A stretch of DNA of 10,084 nucleotides from Bacteroidales bacterium (GTDB taxonomy: Bacteria > Bacteroidota > Bacteroidia > Bacteroidales > JALTDM01): contig JALTDM010000127.1 in the NCBI GenBank assembly GCA_027074135.1, forward strand, positions 1-10,084. The letters run 5' to 3'. A program made the translations under genes and the position numbers. Each line of letters begins with the position of its first letter. The stretch's first letter is position 1. Below, one piece after another: positions 1 through 7,649 of the stretch. The notes beneath the pieces were generated by a model, which was not told where the DNA came from, made no database searches, and was given only the letters and a program-made list of their open reading frames with translations.

Positions 1-1
1 G

Positions 2-55
2 CTTAAAAGCATCGATGTAAATGTTAAAGAGAAGATTAAAAAACTTCATTTTTGA
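2..55 (+). other. Possible C-terminal tail of an upstream gene cut by the window edge
   Basis: Seventeen sense codons run from the window edge to a TGA at 53-55, giving a lysine-rich tail (LKSIDVNVKEKIKKLHF). This composition is typical of a protein C-terminus, and the stretch is less AT-rich than the spacer after it. A weak hairpin (TTTCC/GGAAA, 68-82, then TTT) follows and could be a poor terminator. The alternative is a minus-strand gene starting with ATG at 49 and running off the left edge (MKFFNLLFNIYIDAFK), which is also open. Too little sequence is present to decide, and no product can be named. Confidence 0.25.
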
Positions 56-380
56 AATGGTTTTAGTTTTCCGCTTGGGAAATTTAAATAAAAAAAATAA
101 TATGACTATAAAAAAATAGCATATTTATAAAAACAGATAAAAAAAACTGCCATAATAATGGAGTGTGTGGGATGATAAAACATATTTAATTAGATAATTT
201 TAAGTGTAATACAAAAATAATGTCTAAATTGAGGAATTATACATTTAATATGCACAATAAAGTGTTTTTTATTAACGATAATGTAATTTAAGAATTTAAT
301 ATTTTTTATAAAGATTGATAGTAGATTTAAAACAAAAAATAAAATTTGTTAAATTGCGAGCGGATTTTAAAAAATGAAAA
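56..380. other. AT-rich intergenic spacer upstream of the M3 peptidase gene
   Basis: About 325 bases with long A and T runs and no convincing gene. The longest small ORF noticed is 23 codons (220-291, +) and has nothing to support it. The spacer contains a short inverted repeat, CCAT-AATA-ATGG at 150-161, extendable by three pairs (ACT/AGT) if one G is bulged, and a candidate promoter close to the peptidase start. The octamer at 212-219 reads TATTTTTG on the minus strand and fits the -7 consensus, but such matches are expected by chance in sequence this AT-rich. No RNA family was recognised. Confidence 0.6.
315..348 (+). promoter_or_regulatory. Weak candidate promoter for the M3 peptidase gene
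   Basis: TTG at 315-317 is followed after 22 bases by TAAAATTTG at 340-348. This resembles the Bacteroidetes pattern TTTG-N19-21-TAnnTTTG, but there is one extra base inside the -7 element and a slightly long spacer. It lies 32 bases before the ATG, which is a sensible position. The match is imperfect and the region is AT-rich, so this is only a candidate. Confidence 0.25.
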
Positions 381-2525
381 ATGAAGAAGAATTTATTTTA
401 TTTGTTAGCACTAGTTTTACTAGGTATAACTTCTTGTAATTACAATCAAAAACCAAAAAAGATGGTGACACAAAATGGAAATGTGGCTGATAACCCATTG
501 TTGCAAAAGTTTGATACGCCTTTTGGCGTGCCACCTTATGATAAAATTAAGCCTGAACACTATTTGCCGGCTTTGGAAGTTGCTATAAAGGAACACAATA
601 AGGAAATAGAACAAATTGTAAATAATCCTGAACCGCCGACATTTGAAAATACTGTGGTTGCATATGCAAGGAGTGGCAGGTTGTTCGACAGGGTAACGAG
701 CATTTTCTTTACCGTAAATGAAGCGAATACAAGTGATGAAATGGAGAAAATTGCAGAACAAATTACTCCGATGGTTAGCGGCCACGAAGATGATATTTTG
801 CTGAACGAAAAGTTGTTTAAAAGAATTAAAGCCGTTTACGACAAAAAAGATGAATTGGCACTTGATACAGAAGACAGTGCTTTACTCGAAAAGGTTTATA
901 AAGATTTTGTCCGTAACGGAGGTAACCTGAACGAAGAAGATAAAACCAAGTTGAGGGAAATAAATAAGAAATTGTCATTGTTGAAATTGAAATTCGGTCA
1001 ACATGTATTGGCAGAGACGAACAGGTTTAAACTTGTTGTGGACACAAAAGAAGACTTGGAAGGATTACCCGAAAATATGATTGAAGAAGCCGCTAAGAAA
1101 GCAAAAGATGCAGGATTGGACGGCAAATGGGTTTTTACCATAGACAGGCCTACACTTTATCCTTTCCTTACTTATTGCAAAAATCGTAACTTGAGGGAAA
1201 AACTGTTTATGGGGTACATCATGAAAGGTGACCACAATGATAGTCTGGATAATAAGGGTGTTGTAAATCAAATAGTTAATTTAAGAATAGAAAAAGCTAA
1301 CCTTCTCGGATATAAAACATGGGCAGACTTCCGTTTGGACAATAACATGGCTAAAACTCCGGAAAATGTTTACAATTTGATGGATAAAATATGGACTCCT
1401 GCTATAAATAAGGCAAAAGAAGAAGTAGCCGACATGCAAAAGATTATAGCCAGAGAAGGTGGTAACTTTGAACTGAAACCTTGGGACTGGTGGTATTATG
1501 CAGAAAAGGTTAGAAAAGAAAAATATGATTTGAACGAAGATGAACTTAAACCTTATTTTTCATTAACAAATGTTTTGAAAGGATTATTTTATACTGCAAA
1601 CAAACTTTATCATATCACTTTTGAAGAAAGGAAGGATTTCCCGGTTTATCATCCTGATGTTAAGACATTTCTTGTAAAATATGAAAATGGTGATACGGTT
1701 GGTGTTCTTTATATGGACTTTTTTGCAAGGGCATCAAAGAGAGGAGGTGCTTGGATGGAAGCTATCCGTAAGGAATACAAGGATGAAAATGGTAAACGAG
1801 TTCCACCTATAATATATATTGTAACGAATTTTGCAAAACCAAGTGGTGATAAGCCAGCACTTTTAACACTGGAAAATGTTACTACACTTTTCCACGAAAC
1901 AGGTCATGCACTTCACGGATTGCTTACACAATGCAAGTACAGAAAAATATCAGGAACATCTGTATATCGTGATTATGTTGAATTCCCGTCTCAATTTATG
2001 GAAAACTTTGCAACAGAACCCGAAGTGTTGAAACAATATGCCAAACATTACAAAACAGGAGAAGTTATCCCGAATTCTTTAATAGAAAAAATGCAAAACA
2101 GCCGTTATTTCAACCAAGGTTTTGCTACCGTTGAATATCTTGCTGCCGCTTATCTGGATATGGATTGGCATACACTTACAGAAAAGAAAGATTACAACGT
2201 AAATGAGTTTGAAAAGGAATCAATGAAAAAAATCGGTCTTATACCGCAAATAGTGGAAAGGTACAGAAGTACATATTTTAATCACATATTCAGTGGTGAT
2301 TATTCTGCAGGTTATTACAGCTATATTTGGGCTGATGTTTTGGTAGCCGATGCGTTTGCTTATTTTAAAGAAAAAGGCATTTTTAATCCTGAGGTGACTA
2401 ATGCTTTCAAAAAATATATTTTGGAAAAAGGGGGCAGTGAAGATCCAATGGTACTTTACAAAAAATTCAGAGGACAAGAACCAGATGTAAAATACTTATT
2501 GCAAGCAAGAGGATTAGTTAAGTAA
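381..2525 (+). CDS. dcp: M3-family zinc metallopeptidase, peptidyl-dipeptidase Dcp-like lipoprotein
   Basis: This 714-residue protein should release dipeptides from the C-termini of oligopeptides, the known activity of Dcp in family M3. The zinc site is complete: HETGH at residues 505-509 gives the two histidine ligands and catalytic Glu506, and Glu534 in YVEFPSQ, 25 residues later, is the third ligand. The substrate-binding segment with His635, Tyr641 and Tyr648 (HIFSGDYSAGYYSY) is present, and the C-terminus carries the family's usual RGQEPD...LLQARGL block. The N-terminal half is the expected helical domain. Unlike the cytoplasmic E. coli enzyme, it starts with a lipoprotein signal peptide: MKKN, a hydrophobic stretch, then lipobox ITSC with Cys19. 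I infer anchoring in the envelope and a role in digesting imported peptides. No K/D/E-rich surface-export signal follows the cysteine, so a periplasm-facing location is favoured. The ATG at 381 is chosen because it gives this signal peptide; the ATG at 374 is out of frame. There is no Shine-Dalgarno. The gene appears monocistronic. Confidence 0.93.
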   Translation: MKKNLFYLLALVLLGITSCNYNQKPKKMVTQNGNVADNPLLQKFDTPFGVPPYDKIKPEHYLPALEVAIKEHNKEIEQIVNNPEPPTFENTVVAYARSGRLFDRVTSIFFTVNEANTSDEMEKIAEQITPMVSGHEDDILLNEKLFKRIKAVYDKKDELALDTEDSALLEKVYKDFVRNGGNLNEEDKTKLREINKKLSLLKLKFGQHVLAETNRFKLVVDTKEDLEGLPENMIEEAAKKAKDAGLDGKWVFTIDRPTLYPFLTYCKNRNLREKLFMGYIMKGDHNDSLDNKGVVNQIVNLRIEKANLLGYKTWADFRLDNNMAKTPENVYNLMDKIWTPAINKAKEEVADMQKIIAREGGNFELKPWDWWYYAEKVRKEKYDLNEDELKPYFSLTNVLKGLFYTANKLYHITFEERKDFPVYHPDVKTFLVKYENGDTVGVLYMDFFARASKRGGAWMEAIRKEYKDENGKRVPPIIYIVTNFAKPSGDKPALLTLENVTTLFHETGHALHGLLTQCKYRKISGTSVYRDYVEFPSQFMENFATEPEVLKQYAKHYKTGEVIPNSLIEKMQNSRYFNQGFATVEYLAAAYLDMDWHTLTEKKDYNVNEFEKESMKKIGLIPQIVERYRSTYFNHIFSGDYSAGYYSYIWADVLVADAFAYFKEKGIFNPEVTNAFKKYILEKGGSEDPMVLYKKFRGQEPDVKYLLQARGLVK

Positions 2526-2549
2526 AATAAATAAAGTTTGTTATTAAAA

Positions 2550-2578
2550 GGGGCTACTTATGCGGTAGCCCTTTTTTT
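2550..2578 (+). terminator. Rho-independent terminator of the M3 peptidase gene
   Basis: A perfect 7-bp stem, GGGCTAC (2551-2557) with GTAGCCC (2565-2571), encloses a 7-base loop and is followed by seven T. It lies 24 bases after the peptidase stop codon. Only AAAA precedes the stem, so it would be a weaker terminator for the convergent pepP transcript, although it may serve both directions. Confidence 0.9.
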
Positions 2579-2632
2579 GTGCTTTTATGTAGTTTGAAAT
2601 AAAAATACAGTTTACGTCGAATATATAAAAAA

Positions 2633-3865
2633 TTAGCCTTTATTTATCCATCTTTCCACATCCTCAGGAAAAATAGGAATATGTACCGAAAGATTTTCAT
2701 TTCCGTTTTCAGTAACTAAAATGTCGTCTTCCAGTCTTATCCCGGTTTCCCATTCGGGTATGTAAAGACCCGGTTCGCAAGTCAGCACCATTCCGGGTTG
2801 CAAAACGATTTCTTTGCCGCCTATATCGTGAACATCCAAACCCATAAAATGACTTAATCCGTGCGGGTAATATTTTTTTATTGCCGTTTCGTCTGATATT
2901 TCTTCCTTTTTCAGCAATCCGAGCTTGACAAGAGCTTCTCCTGTGAGTTGCAAAGTTTTTTTGTTTAGTTCTTTTATGCTTGTTCCGGTTTTTATTTCTT
3001 TTATCATTGTACGTTGAATGTGCAAAACTTCCTCATACACAAGTTTTTGCTTTTTACTGAATTTGCCATTAACGGGAAAAACACGAGTGATATCTCCCGC
3101 ATACATTTTGTATTCTGCACCAGTGTCTATAAGGACTAAATCATTTTCACGAGGTGTGGAACCAAGTCTTGTATAATGTAGGATGATAGCATTTTTTCCT
3201 GCAGCAACAATCGGATCAAAAGCTACACCGCCATTTTCTTTTGACAGGTAAAATGCTGTGAGTTGAGCATATATTTCGCGTTCAGTGGCTTTTTTCTTTA
3301 TTAAACTTACTGCCAAATCCAACGCTTCGTAAGTAATGTCAATAGCTTTTTTTATTCTTTTTATTTCTTCTTCGGATTTTATAAGCCTTATTTTGGCCAT
3401 TAAATCTTTTAATGGTGTGAAGTCTTTTTCTTTTATAGTATCCGTTATGCTTTTCAGTTCTCCAGTTGCAAATGAACCATTGTTACAGAAAAAAATTTTA
3501 TTGCTGATTTCAAAAAAATCTTCAAAGAATTCTTTCTTGAAATCAGTGAGTTTATAAACATAATCAACACCACTGATGTTCAATGCATCGTGAGGAGACA
3601 GGAAGTGCCCGTCGTAAATTTTTTCTTTTTCGGAGGGCTCATATAAAAAGAGTAAACTTTTCGTATCACCACTGTTATTTTTGTATATTACAAGAAGATT
3701 GTCGGGTTCTTTTATGCCTGTGAGGTAATAAAAATCAGAGTTTTGGCGAAAAGGAAAATAAAATTGATCTCCGTTTCTTAATGCTTTTGATGATGCCGGT
3801 ATTATGGCTAGGCTATTGTTATTCAACAATCTGTATAGTCTATCTCTGTTAAACTTTGCAAACAT
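2633..3865 (-). CDS. pepP: Xaa-Pro aminopeptidase (aminopeptidase P, family M24B)
   Basis: A 410-residue cytoplasmic enzyme expected to remove an N-terminal residue that precedes proline. The C-terminal pita-bread domain holds all five dinuclear metal ligands: Asp247 (LIDTGAEY), Asp258 (GDITR), His339 (HGLSHFMGLDVHD), Glu364 (CEPGLYIP) and Glu379 (IRLEDDI). His335 and His346 correspond to the other conserved active-site histidines of E. coli PepP. Residues 1 to about 165 form the creatinase-like N-terminal domain, including FYYLTG. At 410 residues it is somewhat shorter than the 441-residue E. coli enzyme, with no essential part missing. No signal peptide is seen. The ATG at 3865-3863 is the first good start, preceded by A/T-rich leader and no Shine-Dalgarno. 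The gene is convergent with the M3 peptidase and divergent from the sdh operon, so it is probably transcribed alone. The motif set separates it from methionine aminopeptidase and favours PepP over prolidase, though closely related prolidases cannot be fully excluded. Confidence 0.92.
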   Translation of the reverse strand: MFAKFNRDRLYRLLNNNSLAIIPASSKALRNGDQFYFPFRQNSDFYYLTGIKEPDNLLVIYKNNSGDTKSLLFLYEPSEKEKIYDGHFLSPHDALNISGVDYVYKLTDFKKEFFEDFFEISNKIFFCNNGSFATGELKSITDTIKEKDFTPLKDLMAKIRLIKSEEEIKRIKKAIDITYEALDLAVSLIKKKATEREIYAQLTAFYLSKENGGVAFDPIVAAGKNAIILHYTRLGSTPRENDLVLIDTGAEYKMYAGDITRVFPVNGKFSKKQKLVYEEVLHIQRTMIKEIKTGTSIKELNKKTLQLTGEALVKLGLLKKEEISDETAIKKYYPHGLSHFMGLDVHDIGGKEIVLQPGMVLTCEPGLYIPEWETGIRLEDDILVTENGNENLSVHIPIFPEDVERWINKG

Positions 3866-3930
3866 ATTTAAAGTTTTTAATCAAAATTGTTGATAAACAT
3901 ACACGTTTTTTTTGAAAATTTTTATTATTG

Positions 3931-3938
3931 CAAAAGTA
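3931..3938 (-). promoter_or_regulatory. -7 promoter element of pepP
   Basis: The minus strand reads TACTTTTG here, a full match to the Bacteroidetes -7 element TAnnTTTG and the same octamer as the one before norZ. It would start transcription near 3925, leaving a leader of about 60 bases before the pepP ATG. A good TTG element at the usual distance (about 19-21 bases upstream) is not visible. The site lies within the 97-base gap shared with the divergent sdhC gene. No equally good plus-strand promoter for sdhC was found; TATTATTG at 3923-3930 has one mismatch to the consensus. Confidence 0.5.
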
Positions 3939-3962
3939 AAATTAACAAAAAACAATAAAAGT

Positions 3963-4634
3963 ATGGTGAGATTTATAGCCAAAACTACGGTAGGTCAGAA
4001 GTTCTGGATGAGTATTACGGGACTTTTCCTGATCATTTTCTTGGCGGTGCATTTAACCGCAAATTTGATGATCGTGTTTGATGACACAGGAAGATTGTAC
4101 AATGAGGTAGTACATTTTATGGGAACTAATCTTTTTATTCGAATTATGGAGCCAATTTTAGCATTAGGGTTTCTAATACACATTATTTTAGCTACAATTT
4201 TGACATTAAGAAACCAAGGTATGCGTCCGGAAAAGTATCATGTTCACAAATTAGGGCATACTAGTGCTTGGGCTTCCAGAAATATGTTTATCTTAGGATT
4301 AACAATATTGGCGTTTTTAACGTTGCATATAATAAATTTTTGGGTAAAACTTAAATTTGGCGGAACAGGTACGGTAACTATTGATGGTGTAGAAATGGAA
4401 AATGGTTATAAAATGGTTTCAGCACTATTTTCAATGCCTATTTATAGCATAATTTATATAATTGCTATTCTTGGGTTGGGATATCATATATCTCATGGAT
4501 TTTGGTCAGCTTTTCAAACTATAGGTTGGAGTGATGATAAATGGAGAAAAATACTTACCGGTTGTGCTTATTGCTATGCAATAATTATTGCTGTAGGTTT
4601 TTCAATTATACCAATTTACTTTTTAGTTAAATAA
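3963..4634 (+). CDS. sdhC: Succinate dehydrogenase/fumarate reductase cytochrome b subunit
   Basis: This is the membrane anchor of complex II. It binds heme b and the quinone and passes electrons between menaquinone and SdhB. About five membrane spans are seen in 223 residues (near 14-37, 60-82, 105-128, 155-180 and 198-221). The histidines placed as heme ligands in the Wolinella-type diheme family are His30 (AVHLTANL), His73 (FLIHIIL), His122 (LTLHIIN) and His175 (LGYHISHGF), with His178 nearby. A single five-span subunit with two heme sites and no separate SdhD is the Bacteroidetes/epsilon-type arrangement. The ATG at 3963 is preferred because VRFIAKTTVGQKF leads straight into the first span, as is usual in the family. 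An in-frame TTG at 3912 would add 17 residues with no family support. It is the first gene of a three-gene operon, with 13 bases to sdhA. Sequence alone does not tell whether succinate oxidation or fumarate reduction is the main direction. Confidence 0.93.
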   Translation: MVRFIAKTTVGQKFWMSITGLFLIIFLAVHLTANLMIVFDDTGRLYNEVVHFMGTNLFIRIMEPILALGFLIHIILATILTLRNQGMRPEKYHVHKLGHTSAWASRNMFILGLTILAFLTLHIINFWVKLKFGGTGTVTIDGVEMENGYKMVSALFSMPIYSIIYIIAILGLGYHISHGFWSAFQTIGWSDDKWRKILTGCAYCYAIIIAVGFSIIPIYFLVK

Positions 4635-4647
4635 AAAAATGTAAACT

Positions 4648-6588
4648 ATGATAAAATTAGATTCAAAAATACCTAAAGGTCCTTTGGCGGAAAAGTGGAC
4701 CATATATAAAGAAACACAAAAGCTTGTTGCACCTAACAACAAAAGAAAACTTGATATTATTGTTGTAGGTACTGGTTTAGCCGGAGCCTCAGCTGCTGCC
4801 AGTTTTGGAGAAATGGGTTTTAATGTTAAAATTTTCTGTTATCAAGACAGCCCGAGAAGAGCTCATAGTATTGCAGCACAAGGAGGTATAAATGCAGCGA
4901 AGAATTATCAAAATGATGGTGATTCTATTTACCGTTTATTTTATGATACTATAAAAGGTGGCGATTACAGATCTAGAGAAGCCAATGTTTACAGACTTGC
5001 CGAAGTTAGTGGAAACATTATAGATCAAGCTGTTGCACAAGGTGTTCCTTTTGCAAGAGAATATGGAGGATACTTAACAAATCGTTCATTTGGTGGTGTG
5101 CTTGTGTCCAGGACATTTTATGCAAAAGGACAAACAGGTCAACAATTACTTTTAGGTGCATATTCTGCATTAAACAGGCAAATTGCAGCTGGTACGGTAA
5201 AATTGTATCATAGAAGGGAAATGCTTGATTTGGTTGTTGTGGACGGCAAAGCAAGAGGTATTGTTGTGAGAAACCTTGTTACAGGTGAAATAGAAAGATA
5301 CGGGGCTCATGCCGTAGTATTGGCAACCGGTGGATATGGAAATGTTTATTACCTTTCTACTAACGCAATGGGTTCCAACGGGTCTGCTGCTTGGGCTGCT
5401 TATAAGAAAGGTGCTGCTTTTGCAAATCCTGCTTATGTTCAAATTCACCCGACATGTATTCCATTACACGGAGAATTTCAATCTAAATTAACTTTGATGT
5501 CTGAAAGTCTTCGTAATGATGGTAGAATATGGGTGCCTAAGAAAAAAGAGGATGCTGAAGCAATTCGTAAAGGATTGAAAACAGCAAACGATATACCTGA
5601 TGAAGACAGAGATTTTTATCTTGAAAGAAGATATCCTGCATTTGGTAACTTAGTTCCTCGTGATGTTGCTTCCAGAGCTGCTAAAGAAAGATGTGATGCT
5701 GGTTATGGTGTGGCACCGACGGGATTGGGAGTATTTCTTGATTTCAAATATGCAATAGAAAGACTTGGCAAAAAGAAAATTGAAGAAAGATACGGCAACC
5801 TCTTCCAAATGTATGAAAAGATTACCGGTGTTGATCCATATAATCACCCGATGATGATTTATCCTGCAGTACACTATACAATGGGTGGTCTTTGGGTAGA
5901 TTACGAATTGCAAAGCACAATACCGGGATTGTTTGTTGCCGGTGAAGCAAATTTCTCCGATCATGGTGCTAACAGATTAGGTGCTTCGGCATTAATGCAA
6001 GGATTGGCAGACGGATATTTTGTTTTACCATATACAATTCAAAATTATCTTGCAAATGAAATTTATCATCCTGAAATTGATATTAAAACAAAAGAATTTG
6101 ATGAAGCCGAAAAGAATGTAAAAGATAAAATAAATAAATTGATGAGTGTAAAGGGAAATGAACCTGTTGATCATTTCCATAGAGAACTGGGAAAAATTAT
6201 GTGGCATTATGTTGGAATGTCAAGGAATCGTGAAGGATTGGAAAAAGCTATAAGCGAAATAAGGGCTTTAAGAGAAGAATTTTGGAAAAATGTAAGAGTT
6301 TCGGGAAGTGCGGATAACCTTAATCCTGAACTTGAAAAAGCAGGTAGAGTTGCAGATTTCTTGGAATTGGGAGAACTAATTGCTACCGATGCTCTACATA
6401 GAGAAGAATCTTGCGGTGGTCATTTCCGTGAAGAATACCAAACAGAAGAAGGTGAAGCTTTGCGTAGGGATGATCAATTTATGTATGTAGCTGCTTGGGA
6501 ATACAAAGGAGAAGGGCAAATGCCTGAACTAAACAAAGAACCTCTCAAATACGAAAATATTGAAGTGAAAACAAGAAGCTATAAATAA
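4648..6588 (+). CDS. sdhA: Succinate dehydrogenase/fumarate reductase flavoprotein subunit
   Basis: The catalytic subunit, which interconverts succinate and fumarate on a covalently bound FAD. The 646-residue protein opens with a short leader and then the dinucleotide-binding fold VVGTGLAGASAA (residues 39-50). His73 in AHSIAAQGGINA is the residue that carries FAD covalently in this family. Substrate and catalytic residues are all visible: His267 (QIHPTC), Arg338 (LVPRDVASRA, the proton-shuttle arginine region), His409 (HYTMGGLWVD) and Arg443 (GANRLGASAL). The C-terminal helical domain contains the conserved SCGGHFREE at 588-596. Length and motif order fit the long Bacteroidetes/epsilon-type FrdA/SdhA. 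It sits between sdhC and sdhB, 13 and 26 bases away, so one transcript is expected. It has no Tat signal, so it should face the cytoplasm. The alternative name frdA is equally defensible. No Shine-Dalgarno precedes the ATG. Confidence 0.97.
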   Translation: MIKLDSKIPKGPLAEKWTIYKETQKLVAPNNKRKLDIIVVGTGLAGASAAASFGEMGFNVKIFCYQDSPRRAHSIAAQGGINAAKNYQNDGDSIYRLFYDTIKGGDYRSREANVYRLAEVSGNIIDQAVAQGVPFAREYGGYLTNRSFGGVLVSRTFYAKGQTGQQLLLGAYSALNRQIAAGTVKLYHRREMLDLVVVDGKARGIVVRNLVTGEIERYGAHAVVLATGGYGNVYYLSTNAMGSNGSAAWAAYKKGAAFANPAYVQIHPTCIPLHGEFQSKLTLMSESLRNDGRIWVPKKKEDAEAIRKGLKTANDIPDEDRDFYLERRYPAFGNLVPRDVASRAAKERCDAGYGVAPTGLGVFLDFKYAIERLGKKKIEERYGNLFQMYEKITGVDPYNHPMMIYPAVHYTMGGLWVDYELQSTIPGLFVAGEANFSDHGANRLGASALMQGLADGYFVLPYTIQNYLANEIYHPEIDIKTKEFDEAEKNVKDKINKLMSVKGNEPVDHFHRELGKIMWHYVGMSRNREGLEKAISEIRALREEFWKNVRVSGSADNLNPELEKAGRVADFLELGELIATDALHREESCGGHFREEYQTEEGEALRRDDQFMYVAAWEYKGEGQMPELNKEPLKYENIEVKTRSYK

Positions 6589-6614
6589 AATAATTATTTT
6601 AAAAATTCGGTAAT

Positions 6615-7358
6615 ATGAAATTTACATTAAAAATATGGCGTCAGAAAGATAGTAGATCAAAAGGGAAATTTGAAACATATCAAATTGATAATATTCCGTC
6701 TGACGCATCATTCTTGGAAATGCTCGATATATTAAATGATGAGCTGATAAGAAAAGGTGAAGAACCAGTTGCTTTTGACCATGATTGCCGTGAAGGTATA
6801 TGTGGAATGTGTAGTTTGCATATCAACGGTAGGGCTCACGGTCCTGATGAAGATGTGACAACATGCCAATTGTTTATGCGTAAATTCAAAGATGGTGAAA
6901 CTATTTGGGTTGAACCATGGAGAGCAAAAGGTTTTCCTGTAATTAAAGATCTTATTGTTGACCGTAGTGCTTTTGACAAGATTTTACAAGCAGGTGGTTA
7001 TATTTCCGTAAATACAGGAAATGCTCCTGATGCAAATGCTATACCTATTCCGAAAGATGATGCAGATGTAGCAATGGATGCTGCAACATGTATAGGTTGC
7101 GGTGCATGTGTGGCTACTTGTAAAAATTCTTCTGCTATGTTATTTGTTGCTGCTAAAGTTTCACATTTAGCACATCTTCCACAAGGAAAGATTGAAGCAA
7201 CGCGTCGAGTAAAAGCAATGGTAGATAAAATGGAAGAACTTGGGTTTGGTAGTTGTACAAATACCGGATCGTGTGAAGTGGAATGTCCTAAAAATATTTC
7301 AATAGCACACATTGCTAAGTTGAATAGAGAATTTCTTAAAGCAAATTTAGAAGCATAA
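6615..7358 (+). CDS. sdhB: Succinate dehydrogenase/fumarate reductase iron-sulfur subunit
   Basis: This subunit wires the flavin of SdhA to the hemes of SdhC through three iron-sulfur clusters. In 247 residues, the N-terminal ferredoxin-like domain holds the [2Fe-2S] ligands Cys58, Cys63, Cys66 and Cys84 (CREGICGMC ... TTC). The C-terminal domain holds CIGCGACVATC (Cys159, 162, 165, 169) and CTNTGSCEVEC (Cys214, 220, 224). By family rules Cys159, 162, 165 and 224 bind [4Fe-4S], and Cys169, 214 and 220 bind [3Fe-4S]. The first motif continues CKN rather than the CP seen in many SdhB proteins, while the second keeps CP. The ligand set is complete, so the enzyme should be active. It is the last gene of the operon and is followed by a terminator 27 bases later. 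The name frdB is an equally good choice. Confidence 0.96.
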   Translation: MKFTLKIWRQKDSRSKGKFETYQIDNIPSDASFLEMLDILNDELIRKGEEPVAFDHDCREGICGMCSLHINGRAHGPDEDVTTCQLFMRKFKDGETIWVEPWRAKGFPVIKDLIVDRSAFDKILQAGGYISVNTGNAPDANAIPIPKDDADVAMDAATCIGCGACVATCKNSSAMLFVAAKVSHLAHLPQGKIEATRRVKAMVDKMEELGFGSCTNTGSCEVECPKNISIAHIAKLNREFLKANLEA

Positions 7359-7385
7359 TTTTTAAATAACCAGATAGTATAGTGG

Positions 7386-7416
7386 AAAGAGGTTGTCTTT
7401 AAGGCAACCTCTTTTT
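7386..7416 (+). terminator. Rho-independent terminator of the sdhCAB operon
   Basis: AAAGAGGTTG (7386-7395) pairs perfectly with CAACCTCTTT (7405-7414). The stem can extend inward by a U-G and a C-G pair, and a T-rich tail follows (to 7416, then ATTTT). It lies just after the sdhB stop and before the tRNA promoter, so it separates the operon from the tRNA gene. Confidence 0.9.
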
Positions 7417-7484
7417 ATTTTAGAAATACATGTTTAAATTTTTAAAAAATAAGGCGTGGGTATTATCCCTTTTGAAAAAAGTAT

Positions 7485-7492
7485 TATCTTTG
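7485..7492 (+). promoter_or_regulatory. -7 promoter element of the tRNA gene
   Basis: TATCTTTG is an exact match to TAnnTTTG and is followed by CACCGCA, a context I associate with Bacteroidetes stable-RNA promoters. Transcription would begin near 7499, about 20 bases before the mature tRNA. A TTTG at 7471-7474 is too close to be the -33 element, and no better one is visible. Confidence 0.7.
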
Positions 7493-7519
7493 CACCGCAG
7501 TTTTAAAAAAGACGATATC

Positions 7520-7593
7520 GGGCCCGTAGCTCAGTTGGTTAGAGCACCTGACTCATAATCAGGGGGTCCTAGGTTCGAGCCCTAGCGGGCCCA
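7520..7593 (+). tRNA. tRNA with anticodon CAT (Met or lysidine-modified Ile)
   Basis: A full cloverleaf of 74 bases. The acceptor stem is GGGCCCG with CGGGCCC, followed by discriminator A7593. The D arm is GCTC-AGTTGGTTA-GAGC. The anticodon stem CCTGA/TCAGG carries loop CTCATAA with anticodon CAT at 7554-7556. The variable loop is GGGTC, and the T arm is CTAGG-TTCGAGC-CCTAG. CCA is not encoded (CTA follows the discriminator), so it must be added after transcription. The absence of the initiator-type acceptor mismatch and anticodon-stem GGG/CCC rules out initiator Met. Elongator Met and Ile2 (CAT read as k2C-A-U after TilS modification) both remain possible. The C4-G69 and C5-G68 acceptor pairs and the CTCATAA loop resemble known Ile2 tRNAs, but E. 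coli elongator Met has the same loop. Promoter and terminators flank it, so it is a single-gene transcript. Confidence 0.95.
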
Positions 7594-7597
7594 CTAT

Positions 7598-7629
7598 AAA
7601 AGGACGAACATTGCAGTTCGTCCTTTTTT
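7598..7629 (+). terminator. Rho-independent terminator of the tRNA transcript
   Basis: A perfect 9-bp stem, AGGACGAAC (7601-7609) with GTTCGTCCT (7616-7624), is extended by three A-T pairs and has a 6-base loop and a run of six T (7624-7629). It starts four bases after the tRNA discriminator base. Confidence 0.9.
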
Positions 7630-7649
7630 GTTTGGGTTTGCCGCCAAAT

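Noticed and set aside
220..291. Small plus-strand ORF of 23 codons starting with ATG (MSKLRNYTFN...)
   Set aside because: It is short, sits in AT-rich spacer, and has no promoter or family support. An ORF of this size is expected by chance.
374..439. ATG seven bases before the peptidase start, opening a 21-codon frame that overlaps the gene out of frame
   Set aside because: It gives no recognisable peptide, while the ATG at 381 gives a clean lipoprotein signal peptide in the frame of the conserved protein. A leader-peptide role has no support.
3912..3962. TTG-initiated 17-residue N-terminal extension of SdhC
   Set aside because: The extension is Lys/Ile/Asn-rich from non-coding-like AT sequence, overlaps the pepP promoter element, and the ATG at 3963 matches the usual family N-terminus.
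5018..5964. Several minus-strand frames of 78-104 codons inside sdhA
   Set aside because: They are shadows of a gene whose plus-strand product is conserved from end to end. Their translations show no family features.
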